Positions 39,466 through 51,059 of a stretch of DNA of 64,000 nt are shown here, piece after piece. The notes beneath the pieces are model-generated. The model was not told where the DNA came from and did not search any database. It was given only the letters and a program-made list of their open reading frames with translations. Position 1 is the stretch's first letter; each line of letters begins with the position of its first letter. Made by a program: the position numbers and the translations under genes. The DNA comes from Pseudomonas sp. NKUCC02_KPG. GTDB lineage: Bacteria > Pseudomonadota > Gammaproteobacteria > Pseudomonadales > Pseudomonadaceae. The stretch spans positions 171,000 to 234,999 of the forward strand of contig NZ_JAHKRC010000009.1 in assembly GCF_019345465.1 (NCBI RefSeq), written 5' to 3'.

Positions 39466-40236
39466 ATGACTGATCAGCGCAAAGGCAGCGATGCCGAACC
39501 CACCACTCACTTCGGCTTCAAAAACGTACCGGAAAGCCAAAAGGCCGAGAAAGTCGCCGAGGTTTTCCACTCTGTAGCCGGCAAATATGACCTGATGAAC
39601 GACGTTCTGTCAGGCGGCATGCACCGTCTGTGGAAGCGCTTTACCATCGAATTGTCCGGCGTTCGCCCTGGCAACAAGGTGCTGGACATCGCCGGTGGCA
39701 CCGGTGACCTGGCCCGCAAGTTTTCCCACCTGGTAGGTCCGACCGGCCAAGTGGTACTGGCCGACATCAACGCCTCCATGCTCAAGGTCGGCCGCGACCG
39801 CCTGCTGGACAAGGGCGTAGCCGGCAATATCGAGTTCGTTCAGGCCGACGCTGAAAAGCTGCCGTTCCCGGACAACTACTTCGATTGCGTGACGATCGCC
39901 TTCGGCCTGCGCAACGTGACCCACAAGGAAGACGCCCTGCGCTCCATGCTGCGCGTACTCAAGCCGGGCGGCCGCCTGTTGGTGCTGGAGTTCTCCAAGC
40001 CGACCAACGCACTGATGTCCAAGGTCTATGACACTTACTCGTTCGCCTTCATGCCGATGGTGGGCAAGCTGATCCTCAACGACCCGGACAGCTATCGCTA
40101 CCTGGCCGAATCGATCCGCATGCACCCGGATCAGGAAACCCTGAAGTCAATGATGGTCGAGGCCGGTTTTGACCGCGTGACGTATCACAACATGACTTCC
40201 GGCATCGTTGCCCTGCATCGCGGCATCAAGCCCTGA
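39466..40236 (+). CDS. ubiE: Ubiquinone/menaquinone biosynthesis C-methyltransferase UbiE
   Basis: A 256-residue SAM-dependent methyltransferase that methylates the C2 carbon of the ubiquinone ring precursor. The start is ATG 39466 ([18 protein letters not shown]); the longer upstream frame is not supported. The family motifs are [18 protein letters not shown], the SAM-binding [12 protein letters not shown], and [18 protein letters not shown]. It is the first gene of ubiE-ubiJ-ubiB. Confidence 0.97.
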   Translation: MTDQRKGSDAEPTTHFGFKNVPESQKAEKVAEVFHSVAGKYDLMNDVLSGGMHRLWKRFTIELSGVRPGNKVLDIAGGTGDLARKFSHLVGPTGQVVLADINASMLKVGRDRLLDKGVAGNIEFVQADAEKLPFPDNYFDCVTIAFGLRNVTHKEDALRSMLRVLKPGGRLLVLEFSKPTNALMSKVYDTYSFAFMPMVGKLILNDPDSYRYLAESIRMHPDQETLKSMMVEAGFDRVTYHNMTSGIVALHRGIKP

Positions 40237-40859
40237 TGTTGCTGCGCGGCCTTCTCGCCAGCGTCGAACTCGGCGTCAACCGCATAGTGCGGCTGGACAG
40301 CACGGCCCTGGCGCGCTTGCGACCCTTGACCGGCAAGTTGATTGCCGTCGAGTGTGCGAGCCCCTCGCTGCACCTGTTCATTCTGCCCAGCGATGAAGGC
40401 CTGCTGCTGGCTACCCAATGGGCGGCCGACCCCGACTGCACCCTGCGCGCTCCCGCCTCCAGCCTGCTGCGCCTTGCCTTGAGCAAGGACAAAAGCACCA
40501 TCCTGCACAGCCCTGAAGTCGAGCTGGAAGGCGACAGCGCGGTGCTGATGGAACTGGCAGCGGTGCTGCAAGACCTGGAGCTGGATTGGGAGTACGAACT
40601 CTCGAACTGGATCGGGCCGGTAGCCACGGCATTGATCGGGGGGCATGTGCGCAGCCGTGCCAACTGGTACCAGCAAGGCTTCGCCAGCCTCAATCAGAAC
40701 CTGGCCGAATACCTGAGCGAAGAAGCCCGTATCTTGGTCGGCGAACGTGAGGCGCAAGCACGCTTTGACGAACTCGACCAAATCAAACTCGACCTGGATC
40801 GCCTGGAGGCACGCGTTGAGCGCCTCTCCCGATCCCTCAATTCCAGCGATAACGCATGA
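40236..40859 (+). CDS. ubiJ: Ubiquinone biosynthesis accessory factor UbiJ (SCP2 domain)
   Basis: A 207-residue lipid-binding protein of the aerobic ubiquinone complex. The N-terminal SCP2 domain (about 15-115) is followed by a C-terminal helical coiled-coil region (about 155-205, VEREA-type heptads ending [11 protein letters not shown]). Its ATG overlaps the ubiE stop (TGATG) and its stop overlaps the ubiB start (ATGA), indicating tight translational coupling. Confidence 0.9.
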   Translation: MLLRGLLASVELGVNRIVRLDSTALARLRPLTGKLIAVECASPSLHLFILPSDEGLLLATQWAADPDCTLRAPASSLLRLALSKDKSTILHSPEVELEGDSAVLMELAAVLQDLELDWEYELSNWIGPVATALIGGHVRSRANWYQQGFASLNQNLAEYLSEEARILVGEREAQARFDELDQIKLDLDRLEARVERLSRSLNSSDNA

Positions 40860-42460
40860 AGCTGCTTGCCATACGCCGTTTGTTTCGTATCCAGCGCGTC
40901 GTCATTCGCTACCGACTGGATGACCTGCTGTTCGCCCTGCCGTTGCCGTGGTGGATGCTGTCCCTGCGCTACGCGCTGCCGTGGCGCTGGTTCCCGCGCA
41001 AAAAGCTGGAGCTGAGCCGCGGCGCGGCCCTGCGCCTGGCCCTGCAGGATCTGGGACCGATTTTCATCAAGTTCGGCCAGATCCTTTCTACCCGTCGCGA
41101 CCTGCTGCCCGCCGACATCGCCGATGAGTTGATGTTGCTGCAAGATCGCGTGCCGCCGTTTGACCCGCAGTTGGCCGTCAAGCTGATCGAAGAGCAACTG
41201 GGCGCCAGGATCAGCGAAGTGTTCAGTCGCTTCGACATCCAGCCGTTGGCCTCGGCCTCGGTGGCCCAGGTGCACTCGGCCAAGCTCAAGACCGGCGAAG
41301 AAGTGGTGGTCAAGGTTGTGCGCCCGGGCCTCAAGCCGATCATCGGTTCCGACCTCGCCTGGCTGTTCATCCTGGCCCGCACGGCCGAGCGCCTGAGCGC
41401 TGATGCCCGCCTGCTGCACCCGGTGGACGTGGTGACGGACTACGAGAAAACCATTTACGACGAACTCGACCTGTTGCGCGAAGCGGCCAACGCCAGCCAG
41501 CTCAAGCGCAACTTCGAAGGCTCGCCCCTGATGTACGTCCCGCAGATCTACTGGGACTGGTGCCGCCCGAAAGTGCTGGTGATGGAGCGAATCTACGGGA
41601 TTCAGGTCACAGACCTCGAAGCACTGGCAGATCAGCGCACCGACATGAAGATGCTGGCCGAGCGCGGGGTTGAAATTTTCTTCACCCAGGTGTTCCGCGA
41701 CAGCTTTTTCCACGCCGACATGCACCCCGGCAACATTTTTGTCAGCACCGTTAACCCCTGGGCCCCGCAATACATCGCCATCGACTGCGGCATCGTCGGC
41801 AGCCTGACCCCCGAGGACCAGGACTATCTGGCGCGTAACCTGTTTGCCTTTTTCAAGCGCGACTACCGCCGTGTGGCGCAGTTGCACATTGATTCTGGCT
41901 GGGTACCGGCCCACACCAAACTCAACGAGTTTGAAGCGGCCATCCGCACCGTGTGCGAACCGATATTCGAAAAACCGCTCAAGGAAATATCCTTTGGCCA
42001 GGTGCTGATGCGCCTGTTCCAGACGGCTCGGCGCTTCAATATGGAAGTCCAGCCGCAGTTGGTGTTGCTGCAAAAAACCCTGCTCAATATCGAAGGCCTG
42101 GGGCGCCAGCTGTACCCCGACCTCGATCTGTGGAGCACCGCCCAGCCGTTCCTCGAGCGCTGGATGCGTGAGCGCGTGAGCCCCAAGACCCTGCTGCGCA
42201 ACCTGCACAGCCAGGTCGAGCAAATCCCGCACCTGGCCGGCATGACCCGCGACCTGCTGGAACGCATGTCGCAACCACACGCCAACAACCCGCCATTGAT
42301 CGTTCGCGAGTCTCGCGACGGCTGGTTCCTGCGCCTGATCGGTGCCGGGCACTTGGCAGCTGGCGCATTGTTGGCCAGTATCGGTCCGCTGCACACTGCA
42401 GGCTATTGGCCTGCCGGCATAATGCTGGCCGTAGGCTTGTATCTGATCGTGCGCCGATAG
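40856..42460 (+). CDS. ubiB: UbiB, ABC1/ADCK-type atypical kinase for ubiquinone synthesis
   Basis: A 534-residue membrane-anchored protein. The hallmark KxGQ motif is at 72-75 ([10 protein letters not shown]), the Ala-rich loop is [15 protein letters not shown] in place of a glycine-rich loop, and the catalytic DMHPGN lies near 287-292 with the metal-binding Asp of IAIDCGIVG near 309. Two transmembrane helices end the protein (about 497-532). It is thought to help extract ubiquinone precursors from the membrane. It is the third gene of the operon. Confidence 0.97.
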   Translation: MKLLAIRRLFRIQRVVIRYRLDDLLFALPLPWWMLSLRYALPWRWFPRKKLELSRGAALRLALQDLGPIFIKFGQILSTRRDLLPADIADELMLLQDRVPPFDPQLAVKLIEEQLGARISEVFSRFDIQPLASASVAQVHSAKLKTGEEVVVKVVRPGLKPIIGSDLAWLFILARTAERLSADARLLHPVDVVTDYEKTIYDELDLLREAANASQLKRNFEGSPLMYVPQIYWDWCRPKVLVMERIYGIQVTDLEALADQRTDMKMLAERGVEIFFTQVFRDSFFHADMHPGNIFVSTVNPWAPQYIAIDCGIVGSLTPEDQDYLARNLFAFFKRDYRRVAQLHIDSGWVPAHTKLNEFEAAIRTVCEPIFEKPLKEISFGQVLMRLFQTARRFNMEVQPQLVLLQKTLLNIEGLGRQLYPDLDLWSTAQPFLERWMRERVSPKTLLRNLHSQVEQIPHLAGMTRDLLERMSQPHANNPPLIVRESRDGWFLRLIGAGHLAAGALLASIGPLHTAGYWPAGIMLAVGLYLIVRR

Positions 42461-42539
42461 CCAGCTCCGGGCGAGGCTGGCAAACTGTGAATTCACCAGG
42501 CCTCAGCCACAGGGTTGAGGCAGGTTGTCGGAGTCGAAC

Positions 42540-42941
42540 ATGAAAGACTGGCTGGACGAGATCAAGTGGGACAACGACGGCCTGGTGCCGGCGATTGCCC
42601 AAGACCACAAAACCGGGCGCGTGCTGATGATGGCCTGGATGAACCGCGAGGCCCTGAGCCTGACCGCCGCCGAGAACCGTGCCATTTACTGGTCACGTTC
42701 CCGTGGCAAGTTGTGGCGCAAGGGAGAAGAGTCCGGCCACGTGCAAAAGCTGCATGAAATGCGCCTGGACTGTGACGCCGACGTGATCATCTTGATGGTT
42801 GAGCAAATCGGTGACATTGCCTGCCATACCGGCCGCCAGAGCTGCTTCTATCGCGTATACGACAATGCCGAGTGGAAGACCGTCGACCCGGTGCTTAAAG
42901 ATCCCCACGCCATTTATCACGCAGGGCACTCCCATGACTGA
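42540..42941 (+). CDS. hisI: Phosphoribosyl-AMP cyclohydrolase
   Basis: A 133-residue zinc enzyme for the third step of histidine synthesis. The start is ATG 42540 ([19 protein letters not shown]), with GGAG six bases upstream. The zinc-binding Cys and Asp residues are in RLDCDADVI and [11 protein letters not shown]. Unlike the fused HisIE of enterobacteria, the pyrophosphohydrolase is a separate, overlapping gene. Confidence 0.95.
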   Translation: MKDWLDEIKWDNDGLVPAIAQDHKTGRVLMMAWMNREALSLTAAENRAIYWSRSRGKLWRKGEESGHVQKLHEMRLDCDADVIILMVEQIGDIACHTGRQSCFYRVYDNAEWKTVDPVLKDPHAIYHAGHSHD

Positions 42942-43266
42942 TACCTTGAGCCGCGTAGCCCAAGTGCTCGAAGCGCGCAAAGGCGCCACCCCCGACAGCT
43001 CCTATGTCGCAAGCCTTTACCACAAGGGTCTGAACAAGATTCTTGAAAAAGTCGGCGAAGAGTCGATCGAAACCATCATCGCCGCCAAAGACGCCGCCAT
43101 CAGTGGTGATTGCAGCGATGTGATCTACGAAACAGCCGATCTCTGGTTCCACAGCATGATCATGCTGGCCCAGCTGGGGCAGCATCCTCAGGCCGTACTG
43201 GATGAACTGGAGCGTCGTATCGGAACCTCTGGCCACGTGGAAAAAGCCTCACGGCCGTCCGCCTAA
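42934..43266 (+). CDS. hisE: Phosphoribosyl-ATP pyrophosphohydrolase
   Basis: A 110-residue all-alpha MazG-like enzyme for the second step of histidine synthesis. The start is ATG 42934, giving an 8-base overlap with hisI. The metal-binding Glu/Asp set lies in [15 protein letters not shown] and [11 protein letters not shown]. hisI-hisE are followed by tatABC, the standard Pseudomonas order. Confidence 0.95.
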   Translation: MTDTLSRVAQVLEARKGATPDSSYVASLYHKGLNKILEKVGEESIETIIAAKDAAISGDCSDVIYETADLWFHSMIMLAQLGQHPQAVLDELERRIGTSGHVEKASRPSA

Positions 43267-43289
43267 ATCACTCTGTTAAGGATCACATC

Positions 43290-43568
43290 ATGGGCATTTT
43301 TGACTGGAAACACTGGATCGTCATTCTGGTAGTCGTCGTCCTCGTCTTCGGCACCAAAAAACTGAAAAACCTGGGCACCGATGTCGGCGAATCGATCAAG
43401 GGCTTTCGTAAAGCCATGAACGACGACGAAAAACCAGCCGAGCCCGTGGTTCCGCCTGCGCAGCCAACCGCCGCCCCGCAGCCACACACGACTTCGACCC
43501 TGAACGAGCCGCACACCATCGACGTGCAGGCGCAAAAAGTCGAAGAGCCGACCCGCAAAGACGTGTGA
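43290..43568 (+). CDS. tatA: Twin-arginine translocase subunit TatA
   Basis: A 92-residue protein with one N-terminal helix (about 8-21, [14 protein letters not shown]) and the FGxKKL hinge leading into an amphipathic helix ([19 protein letters not shown]). The C-terminal tail is Pro-rich and acidic. It would oligomerise into the transport path for folded proteins. First gene of tatABC. Confidence 0.96.
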   Translation: MGIFDWKHWIVILVVVVLVFGTKKLKNLGTDVGESIKGFRKAMNDDEKPAEPVVPPAQPTAAPQPHTTSTLNEPHTIDVQAQKVEEPTRKDV

Positions 43569-43578
43569 GCCAAAACTA

Positions 43579-43986
43579 ATGTTCGGTATCAGCTTCAGTG
43601 AACTGCTGCTCGTTGGCCTGGTGGCCCTGCTGGTGCTCGGCCCCGAGCGCCTGCCGGGTGCTGCGCGCACCGCGGGCCTGTGGATCGGGCGCTTGAAGCG
43701 CAGTTTCAATGCGATCAAACAGGAAGTTGAACGTGAAATCGGCGCGGACGAAATTCGTCGGCAGCTGCACAACGAACACATCCTGTCGATGGAAGAAGAA
43801 GCCAAGAAAATCCTGGCTCCGCTGCAGGACGCCGTTAAGCCGCCAACGCCGACCGAGCCGACCGTCAGCACAGCGCCTGTCGAGCCTGCGAGCCCCGCGC
43901 CCGTGAGCCTGAGCAAAACCGCGTCCGACCCTGCGCCTCAACCGGCAGCGCCACACGACCCCACTCTGCCACCGCGAGCCCCTTAA
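43579..43986 (+). CDS. tatB: Twin-arginine translocase subunit TatB
   Basis: A 135-residue protein with the TatB N-terminus [26 protein letters not shown] (helix plus the conserved Glu and GPERLP hinge), an amphipathic helix with [17 protein letters not shown] sequence, and a Pro-rich tail. It forms the substrate receptor with TatC. It is 10 bases after tatA. Confidence 0.96.
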   Translation: MFGISFSELLLVGLVALLVLGPERLPGAARTAGLWIGRLKRSFNAIKQEVEREIGADEIRRQLHNEHILSMEEEAKKILAPLQDAVKPPTPTEPTVSTAPVEPASPAPVSLSKTASDPAPQPAAPHDPTLPPRAP

Positions 43987-43990
43987 GCGC

Positions 43991-44788
43991 ATGAGCGATA
44001 AGCCAGAACACGACCAGCCAATGCCGCTGGTCTCGCATCTCACCGAGCTGCGCACCCGCCTGTTGCGCTGCATCGCGGCGATTTTCATCATCTTTGCCGG
44101 GCTGTTCGCCTTTACCCAGCAGATCTACACCCTGGTCTCCACGCCGCTGCGTGAATACCTGCCGGTGGGTGCGACGATGATCGCGACCGACGTGGCCTCG
44201 CCGTTCCTGACGCCGCTCAAGCTGACCATGATGGTCTCGCTGTTCATTGCCATTCCGGTGATCCTGCATCAGATCTGGGGCTTTATTGCGCCCGGCCTGT
44301 ACAAGCATGAAAAACGCATCGCCGTGCCCCTGCTGGTGTCCAGCATCTTCCTGTTTTACGCCGGCATGGCGTTCGCCTACTTCCTGGTATTCCCGCTGGT
44401 TTTCAAGTTCTTCGCCGCCGCCACCCCGGAAGGCGTCGCGATGATGACCGATATCAGCAGCTACCTTGATTTTGTCATGACCCTGTTCTTTGCCTTTGGC
44501 GTGGCCTTTGAAATCCCGGTGGCCGTGGTGCTGCTGGTATGGATCGGCATTGTCGACGTGCAATACCTGCGCAAGATCCGCCCGTACGTGATCATCGGCT
44601 GTTTCGTGGTCGGCATGATCCTGACCCCGCCCGATATCTTCTCGCAAACCTTGCTGGCGATCCCGATGTGGATGCTGTTTGAAATCGGCATTCTGTTTGG
44701 CAGCCTGATCAGCAAGAACAAACGCGGCGAAGACCCGGACGAACCCTCGGCTGATAGCGACGCCCAACCGCCAGCACCGCAAGCGTGA
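43991..44788 (+). CDS. tatC: Twin-arginine translocase subunit TatC
   Basis: A 265-residue, six-helix membrane protein that recognises the twin-arginine signal. It shows the N-terminal [11 protein letters not shown] motif, [10 protein letters not shown], and [11 protein letters not shown] with the conserved Glu. The C-terminal tail is acidic and Pro-rich. It begins 4 bases after tatB, and its TGA overlaps the rsmE GTG start. Confidence 0.97.
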   Translation: MSDKPEHDQPMPLVSHLTELRTRLLRCIAAIFIIFAGLFAFTQQIYTLVSTPLREYLPVGATMIATDVASPFLTPLKLTMMVSLFIAIPVILHQIWGFIAPGLYKHEKRIAVPLLVSSIFLFYAGMAFAYFLVFPLVFKFFAAATPEGVAMMTDISSYLDFVMTLFFAFGVAFEIPVAVVLLVWIGIVDVQYLRKIRPYVIIGCFVVGMILTPPDIFSQTLLAIPMWMLFEIGILFGSLISKNKRGEDPDEPSADSDAQPPAPQA

Positions 44789-45495
44789 ACCTGCTGCTCC
44801 TCGAAGAGGCTGATTTCATTGCCGCCGACCGCGTGATCCTGCGCGATCGGCGCCTGACTCATATGCAGGAAGTTCACCGGGCCGCTGTCGGCGACAGCCT
44901 GCGCGTGGGCAAGATTGGCGGATTGATGGGCAGCGCCGAACTGGTGCGCCTTGAAGCCAGGGAAGCCGAACTGGTTATCCACAGCCTTGACCAACCACCA
45001 CCGGCCAAACTGCCCCTGACCTTGTTGCTTGCCCTGCCACGCCCGAAAATGCTGCGCCGGGTACTGCAAACCGTGGCCTCGATGGGCGTGCCCAAGGTCA
45101 TTCTGGTCAACAGTTATCGGGTCGAAAAAAGCTTCTGGCAGACACCGTTCCTGGAACCCGAAGCCATTCGTGAGCAATTGATCCTGGGGTTGGAGCAATC
45201 ACGGGACAGCGTCTTGCCCGAAGTCATTATCGAAAAACGCTTCAAGCCGTTTGTCGAAGACCGTTTGCCGGCGCTGGTCGAAGGCACATTGGGCCTGGTG
45301 GGCCATCCGGGAGATTACCCGGCCTGCCCGCGCGGGCTGGATGAAGCCGTGACCCTGGCCATCGGCCCGGAAGGTGGCTGGATTCCCTACGAGATCGACT
45401 TGCTGGCCAAGGCAGGCCTGCAACCGGTGCAACTGGGGGCACGTATCCTGCGGGTCGAAACCGCCGTCACCGCCCTGCTCGCCCGGTTGTTCTGA
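44785..45495 (+). CDS. rsmE: 16S rRNA (uracil-1498-N3)-methyltransferase
   Basis: A 236-residue SPOUT-class methyltransferase. The start is GTG at 44785, overlapping the tatC stop. An N-terminal PUA-like domain (about 1-70) precedes the trefoil-knot domain, with [28 protein letters not shown] and the SAM-binding IGPEGGW and [12 protein letters not shown]. Length and motifs fit RsmE. Confidence 0.95.
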   Translation: MNLLLLEEADFIAADRVILRDRRLTHMQEVHRAAVGDSLRVGKIGGLMGSAELVRLEAREAELVIHSLDQPPPAKLPLTLLLALPRPKMLRRVLQTVASMGVPKVILVNSYRVEKSFWQTPFLEPEAIREQLILGLEQSRDSVLPEVIIEKRFKPFVEDRLPALVEGTLGLVGHPGDYPACPRGLDEAVTLAIGPEGGWIPYEIDLLAKAGLQPVQLGARILRVETAVTALLARLF

Positions 45496-45636
45496 CAGCC
45501 CGATTTAAATACATTTTGTATCATCTGCCTGCTTCAGTTTTGCTCGACCGAGCCGATGCATTAACACGTCAAGATCATTCAAGAAGCCATGGACGGCTGT
45601 TATCGATACCAATCGATCAAAAAAAGGAGTTCGTCC

Positions 45637-47553
45637 ATGAACCATTGGTTATCTGCCACCCTGGGCAATATCAGTGTCATTCGTAAACTCAGCCTGGGCT
45701 TCGGTACCGTCTTGCTGCTGACACTGCTGATCACCGTCACCGGCTGGAAGGGGCTGATGTCTGTCATTGATCGCGGCGACAAGCTGGCCAATATTTCCCA
45801 GGTCATCACGCTGATCAAGGACCTGCGCATCGCCCGCGTCACCTACGACAAGGACAACGGCGAAAACGGCCCCGATCTGGTCAACGATCTGCTCAACGAG
45901 ATCGGGACCAACCTCGCCGCCGCCAAGGAGCGCATGGTCCAGGCCAGTGACTTGAGCTTGAGCGACCAGGAACTCAAGGCCGTGTCGCAATACAAAACCA
46001 TCTTCGCGGCTATCGACGAGGCAACCCAGGCCCGCGAGGTCAGCCGGGGCAAGCTCGGTGCAACGTCCGAAGCCGCCCTGGCCAGTATCACCGCCATCGA
46101 AAAAGACGTGCTGCAGGGTGACAACCTGGCCGAGCTCAATAGCGTCAACCAGGTCAGCCGGTTGCTGTTGCAAGCGCGGTTCGAGGTGGGCGGCTATACC
46201 CACACGGGCGATCTTGAAGCGGCTACACCTGCGATCGAAGCCATCGACCAGGCGCTGACAGAACTCGCACGCCTGAGCAGCATCATGCCCAGTGCCTACA
46301 GCCCCCAGTTCGCGCAGGCCAGCACAGCACTGAAAAACTATCGGGCCGCCTTTATCGAGTTTCGCGACTCTCAGGTACACAGCGACAAGCAATTGTCGCA
46401 ACTGCAAGTGCTGGGCAATGCCCTGGTGGATCTGAGCAATGAACTGTCGGTGTCCCAACTCAGCCAGCGCGACAGCGATACCCGCCAGGCCAAGTCCGCG
46501 CTGCTGATCTGCGCGAGCCTGGCCCTGTTGCTGGGCGTCATCGCGGCGTGGATCATCACCCGGCAGATCATCACCCCCTTGCGCGACACCCTCGATATTG
46601 TCAAAGCCGTGGCGGCCGGTGATCTCAGCCAGGAGCATCCGACCACCCGTCGCGACGAACTGGGCCAACTGCAACAGGCCATCGAAGGCATGCGCGGCGG
46701 GCTGCGAGAGCTGGTCGGCGGCATCGGCAACGGCGTCACTCAGATCGCCAGTGCCGCCCAACAGCTGTCCACCGTGACCGAACAAACCAGCGCCGGGGTC
46801 AACAGCCAGAAAATTGAAACCGATCAGGTGGCCACGGCCATGCATGAGATGACGGCCACGGTTCAAGAAGTTGCACGCAATGCCGAAGAGGCCTCCGAGG
46901 CGGCAATGTCCGCCGACGTGCAAGCCCGTGAGGGCGATACCGTGGTCGCCCAGGTCATTACACAGATTGAGCGCCTGGCGGCTGAAGTGGTGTTGTCCAC
47001 CGAGGCGATGGCTCATCTGAAACAGGAAAGCGACAAAATCGGCAGCGTGCTCGACGTGATCAAGGCCGTGTCCCAGCAAACCAACCTGCTGGCCCTCAAC
47101 GCCGCCATCGAAGCCGCTCGGGCGGGCGAAGCCGGGCGCGGTTTTGCCGTGGTGGCCGACGAAGTGCGCAGCCTGGCGCAGCGTACGCAAAAGTCCACGG
47201 AAGAGATTGAAGTCTTGATCATCGGCCTGCAAAGCGGGACTCAACAAGTGTCCAGCAGCATGGACAACAGCCGCCTGCTGACCGACAGCAGCGTTGAGCT
47301 GACCCGCCGCGCGGGCGAGTCCCTGGACACCATTACCCGCACCGTATCGACGATTCAGGGCATGAACCAACAGATCGCGACAGCAGCCGAACAGCAAAGC
47401 GCGGTGGCCGAAGAGATCAACCGCAGTGTGCTGAACGTGCGCGACGTGTCGGAACAAACCGCCGCCGCCAGCGAGCAGACCGCCGCCGCCAGCGTGGAAC
47501 TTGCAAGGCTGGGAACGCACCTGCAAACACTGGTCACCCGCTTCAAGGTCTGA
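45637..47553 (+). CDS. Methyl-accepting chemotaxis protein with HBM-type ligand-binding domain (McpK/McpQ/McpS class)
   Basis: A 638-residue receptor. The start is ATG 45637 with AAGGAG eight bases upstream. Helix 1 (about 21-41) and helix 2 (about 285-305) flank a periplasmic domain of about 245 residues, all helical. This is the size of the helical bimodular (HBM) sensor that binds TCA intermediates in McpS/McpQ or 2-oxoglutarate in McpK. I recall McpK (PA5072) in the same position, after tat and rsmE. A HAMP domain and the signalling domain with the hairpin tip [31 protein letters not shown] follow. A second receptor lies 97 bases downstream. The ligand is inferred by class only. Confidence 0.85.
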   Translation: MNHWLSATLGNISVIRKLSLGFGTVLLLTLLITVTGWKGLMSVIDRGDKLANISQVITLIKDLRIARVTYDKDNGENGPDLVNDLLNEIGTNLAAAKERMVQASDLSLSDQELKAVSQYKTIFAAIDEATQAREVSRGKLGATSEAALASITAIEKDVLQGDNLAELNSVNQVSRLLLQARFEVGGYTHTGDLEAATPAIEAIDQALTELARLSSIMPSAYSPQFAQASTALKNYRAAFIEFRDSQVHSDKQLSQLQVLGNALVDLSNELSVSQLSQRDSDTRQAKSALLICASLALLLGVIAAWIITRQIITPLRDTLDIVKAVAAGDLSQEHPTTRRDELGQLQQAIEGMRGGLRELVGGIGNGVTQIASAAQQLSTVTEQTSAGVNSQKIETDQVATAMHEMTATVQEVARNAEEASEAAMSADVQAREGDTVVAQVITQIERLAAEVVLSTEAMAHLKQESDKIGSVLDVIKAVSQQTNLLALNAAIEAARAGEAGRGFAVVADEVRSLAQRTQKSTEEIEVLIIGLQSGTQQVSSSMDNSRLLTDSSVELTRRAGESLDTITRTVSTIQGMNQQIATAAEQQSAVAEEINRSVLNVRDVSEQTAAASEQTAAASVELARLGTHLQTLVTRFKV

Positions 47554-47650
47554 CCCTCGGCCAGTGCGACTCCCATCACACTAACGGCAACTGCCCTTCA
47601 GTTCCGGCCCCCGGCGCCGATGGCCTGATACCCCTTGAAGGAGTATCACC

Positions 47651-49216
47651 ATGTACCGTCGGCTGGCCCAACTGCTGGGCAATATAAGCGTCAATCGCAA
47701 ACTCAGCCTGGGCTTCGGGCTGGTACTGGTGCTGACTCTGCTGATCGCCGCAACGGGCTGGAATGGCCTGATGTCGGTGATCGACAGAGGCGACAAACTG
47801 GCCAATATCTCGAAAATCATCGGGCTGACCAAAGACCTGCGCATTGCCCGCCTTGAATACGAACGCCATCCGGGAGAAGACACACTGGCCGGTGTCACCG
47901 GCCAACTGAGTGCACTGGACAACGCGCTGGAGCAGTCACACAAACAGCTGGTATCGCCCGACGACCTGGTGCTGGTCGAGCAGCAACTCAATGCCGTTAC
48001 CGAGTACAAACGCGCCTTCACCGATCTCATCCAGGGCTCCCGCCCCGAACAGGCCGTTGAGCGCATGCACCAGCAGGGCGATGTCCTGATCGAGCAGAGC
48101 CAGAAGCTCTCGGCACTGCAGACAGCCAAACGCAACAGCGAAAGCCATCAGGCCACGACCCTGTTGATCAGTTGCGCGCTGCTGGCGCTGGTGCTGGGAA
48201 TGATCGCCGCCTGGGTCATTACCCGTCAGATCGTGATCCCGCTGCAACGCACGCTCAACACCGTTGAGCGCATCGCGGCCGGGGATCTGACCCAAGACCA
48301 TCACACCGACCGCCGCGACGAACTGGGGCAGCTGCAGCAAGCCATACAACGGATGACCCAAGGCCTGCGCGAGTTGATTGGCGGGATCAGCGATGGCGTG
48401 ACTCAAATCGCCAGTGCAGCGGAAGAACTCTCGGCGGTCACCGAACAAACCAGCGCGGGGGTTAACAGCCAGAAAGTCGAAACCGACCAGGTCGCCACGG
48501 CCATGCACGAAATGGCCGCCACCGTTCAAGAGGTGGCGCGCAATGCGGAAGAAGCCTCCGAGGCGGCTGTCGCGGCTGACCAGCAGGCCCGCGAGGGCGA
48601 CAACGTGGTCGCGCAAGCCATCGCCCAGATCGAGAAGCTGGCCATTGAAGTCGGCCATTCCACCGATGCCATGGGCCATCTGAAACGCGAAAGCGACAAG
48701 ATCGGCAGCGTGCTGGACGTGATCAAGTCCGTCGCCCAGCAAACCAACCTGCTGGCCCTCAACGCCGCCATCGAAGCGGCACGGGCCGGTGAGGCCGGTC
48801 GTGGTTTTGCGGTCGTGGCCGACGAGGTGCGCAGCCTGGCGCAGCGCACGCAAAAATCCACAGAAGAAATCGAAGAGTTGATTGCCGGCCTGCAAAGCGG
48901 CACCCAGCAGGTGTCCAGCAGCATGGACAACAGTCGTGCCCTGACAGACAACAGCGTTGAGCTGACCCGCCGTGCGGGCGAGTCACTGGGCAACATCACC
49001 CGTACGGTGTCGACGATTCAGGGGATGAACCAGCAGATCGCAGCCGCCGCCGAGCAGCAAAGTGCGGTGGCCGATGAGATTAACCGCAGCGTGTTGAATG
49101 TGCGTGATGTGTCAGAGCAAACCGCCGCCGCGAGCGAAGAGACTGCGGCTTCGAGCATTGAACTGGCGCGGCTGGGCACGCATCTTCAGGCATTGGTTGG
49201 GCGGTTCAAGGTTTAA
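47651..49216 (+). CDS. Methyl-accepting chemotaxis protein, tandem paralogue with shortened sensor domain
   Basis: A 521-residue receptor. The first 60 residues and everything from the second transmembrane helix onward are very similar to the preceding gene ([15 protein letters not shown]...[45 protein letters not shown]). The periplasmic part, however, is only about 125 residues, against about 245 in the neighbour, so it can form only one four-helix bundle. The hairpin tip and HAMP are intact. AAGGAG precedes the ATG. It looks like a duplication followed by loss of the membrane-distal half of the sensor. Confidence 0.85.
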   Translation: MYRRLAQLLGNISVNRKLSLGFGLVLVLTLLIAATGWNGLMSVIDRGDKLANISKIIGLTKDLRIARLEYERHPGEDTLAGVTGQLSALDNALEQSHKQLVSPDDLVLVEQQLNAVTEYKRAFTDLIQGSRPEQAVERMHQQGDVLIEQSQKLSALQTAKRNSESHQATTLLISCALLALVLGMIAAWVITRQIVIPLQRTLNTVERIAAGDLTQDHHTDRRDELGQLQQAIQRMTQGLRELIGGISDGVTQIASAAEELSAVTEQTSAGVNSQKVETDQVATAMHEMAATVQEVARNAEEASEAAVAADQQAREGDNVVAQAIAQIEKLAIEVGHSTDAMGHLKRESDKIGSVLDVIKSVAQQTNLLALNAAIEAARAGEAGRGFAVVADEVRSLAQRTQKSTEEIEELIAGLQSGTQQVSSSMDNSRALTDNSVELTRRAGESLGNITRTVSTIQGMNQQIAAAAEQQSAVADEINRSVLNVRDVSEQTAAASEETAASSIELARLGTHLQALVGRFKV

Positions 49217-49231
49217 CAGCCTTGTAACCCT

Positions 49232-49257
49232 GTGTGGGAGCGGGCTTGCTCCCACAC
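49232..49257. repeat. Short palindromic REP-like unit, family A
   Basis: GTGTGGGAGC and GCTCCCACAC pair around GGGCTT, a self-contained short version of family A. It sits between convergent genes and can serve as a terminator. Confidence 0.75.
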
Positions 49258-49265
49258 ATTCAGAA

Positions 49266-50000
49266 CTACAGCACCTGACGCAAGAACGCCTGGGCGCGCA
49301 GGTCTTTGGGCGAGGTGAAGAAGTCTTCCGGGGCGGAGTCTTCCAGCAGCTTGCCATGGTCGAAGAACAGCACGCGGTTCGCCACTTCGCGGGCAAAGCC
49401 CATTTCGTGGGTCACGCAGACCATGGTCATGCCTTCGCGGGCCAGGGTCTTCATCACGTCCAGTACTTCGCCGACCATTTCCGGGTCGAGCGCCGAGGTG
49501 GGCTCGTCAAACAACATCACCTTGGGTTCCATCGCCAACGCACGGGCAATCGCCACGCGCTGTTGCTGGCCGCCCGAGAGGCGCGACGGGTACTCGTTGG
49601 CCTTCTGCCCGATACCCACCTTGTCCAGTAATGCGCGGGCCTTGGCTTCACGTTCGACCTTGCCACGCTTGCGCACAACCTTTTGTGCCAGGCACAGGTT
49701 TTCCAGCACGGTCATGTGCGGGAACAGGTTGAAATGCTGGAACACCATGCCGACTTCACGCCGATAGGCATTGACGTCGGTTTTGGGGTTGGCCAGGTCC
49801 AGGCCGTCGATGCTGACGGAGCCTGAATCGAAGTCTTCCAGGCCATTGAGGCAGCGCAGGAAGGTCGACTTGCCAGAGCCCGACGGGCCGATCACCACCA
49901 GTACTTCGCCCTGGGCGACAGTGGTGCTGACGTTGTCTACCGCACGAACGATGTGGCCGCGGGTGTCGAAGACTTTTACCAGTTCGCGAACTTCAATCAC
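49266..50000 (-). CDS. Polar amino-acid ABC transporter ATPase
   Basis: A 244-residue ATPase. I place the start at GTG 50000 ([15 protein letters not shown]): a GGAGG lies 10 bases upstream and this leaves an 8-base overlap with the permease. A TTG at 50021 would lie upstream of that GGAGG, so it is not favoured. Walker [10 protein letters not shown], the signature [15 protein letters not shown] and Walker [13 protein letters not shown] match GlnQ/HisP-type subunits. It is the last gene of the SBP-permease-ATPase operon. Confidence 0.93.
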   Translation of the reverse strand: MIEVRELVKVFDTRGHIVRAVDNVSTTVAQGEVLVVIGPSGSGKSTFLRCLNGLEDFDSGSVSIDGLDLANPKTDVNAYRREVGMVFQHFNLFPHMTVLENLCLAQKVVRKRGKVEREAKARALLDKVGIGQKANEYPSRLSGGQQQRVAIARALAMEPKVMLFDEPTSALDPEMVGEVLDVMKTLAREGMTMVCVTHEMGFAREVANRVLFFDHGKLLEDSAPEDFFTSPKDLRAQAFLRQVL

Positions 50001-50955
50001 TTTGCGCGAGCCTCCGCTCAAGCCGGCTGGCGAAATGCGACAGCGGCAGGTTGATCAACAGGTACAGGCCCGCTACGCAGAACAGGATTTCGAACGGCGA
50101 AAACGAGGTGGTGATGACCTCACGGCCACTTTTGAGCAGTTCGGTAATGGCGATCACCGACACCAGCGAGGTGTCCTTTACCAGGCTGATAAATTGCCCG
50201 GCCAATGGCGGCAGCACACGTTTGAACGCTTGCGGAAGCACCACATGGCGCATCGACTGGCTGCTGTTGAGGCCCAGCGAGCGCGCCGCTTCGTTTTGCC
50301 CGCGGGCAATGGACTGCACGCCCGAACGAATGATTTCGGCCACGTACGCACCGGTGAACAGCGACAGCGCGGCAATACCGGCAAACTCGCGGGACAGGTT
50401 GAGCACCGTGCCAATGAAGAAGTAGAAGATGAAAATCTGTACCAGCAACGGTGTACCGCGTACCAGTTCGACGTACAGCGTCGAGAGGTCGCGCAGGGTC
50501 GGGTTGTTCGACAGTCGGCACAGGCCGGTGGCCAGCCCGATGATCAAACCCAATACGCCAGACACCAGCGACAGCCAGACGGTGGTCCACAAGCCCCAGA
50601 GCAGCGGTCCTGCGGCCCAGTGGCGGTTCACGCCAATGACATCGCCTTCATCGACCTCGTCGCCTTCAGCCAGTTGCAGGCTGTTGTCGGCAACGGTTAC
50701 GCGTTGTTCTTTGCCATCTTCGCCACGCAGCACGACTTCGGCAGTGTCGCCCTTGCGTACCAGTTCGATGATGGTCGAGCGTTCAGTTGCCCGCTGGGCT
50801 TCTTCGGCCTGATAGGCGAAGTACTGCGGAACACGGTTCCAGCGCCATTCGTAAGACATCAGCGAAGTGGCGTAATACAACGCACCCGCCAGACCGATGA
50901 GCACCAGCACGGTCAATACGTGCCAGGGCCACTGGACTTTTTTTTGTTTGATCAC
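49993..50955 (-). CDS. Polar amino-acid ABC transporter permease with large periplasmic loop
   Basis: A 320-residue permease, about 90-100 residues longer than the usual HisM/GlnP type. The first helix (about 11-30) is followed by a hydrophilic segment of about 75 residues ([21 protein letters not shown]...[11 protein letters not shown]) before the next helix. The canonical five-helix core then starts near 115, with the EAA motif [22 protein letters not shown]. The start is GTG 50955. The extra loop should lie in the periplasm. It is coupled to the ATPase gene. Confidence 0.9.
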   Translation of the reverse strand: MIKQKKVQWPWHVLTVLVLIGLAGALYYATSLMSYEWRWNRVPQYFAYQAEEAQRATERSTIIELVRKGDTAEVVLRGEDGKEQRVTVADNSLQLAEGDEVDEGDVIGVNRHWAAGPLLWGLWTTVWLSLVSGVLGLIIGLATGLCRLSNNPTLRDLSTLYVELVRGTPLLVQIFIFYFFIGTVLNLSREFAGIAALSLFTGAYVAEIIRSGVQSIARGQNEAARSLGLNSSQSMRHVVLPQAFKRVLPPLAGQFISLVKDTSLVSVIAITELLKSGREVITTSFSPFEILFCVAGLYLLINLPLSHFASRLERRLAQSD

Positions 50956-50993
50956 TTTCAGGTTCCACGTTTTGTGTCGCTAGGGAGGCCGTC

Positions 50994-51046
50994 ATCGCGG
51001 GCAAGCCCACTCCCACACAGGGTGCGGGAGCGGGCTTGCCCGCGAT
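50994..51046. repeat. Inverted REP-like pair, family A
   Basis: ATCGCGGGCAAGCCCACTCCCAC (50994-51016) faces GCGGGAGCGGGCTTGCCCGCGAT (51024-51046) with a very short spacer. It lies between the binding-protein gene and the permease gene, within the presumed operon, where it may stabilise the upstream mRNA or reduce read-through. Confidence 0.9.
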
Positions 51047-51059
51047 TGATCAATCAGCC

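Noticed and set aside
45649..47526. A 625-codon open frame opposite the first chemoreceptor
   Set aside because: Gly/Gln/His-rich shadow frame of the receptor's Ala/Glu-rich helices.
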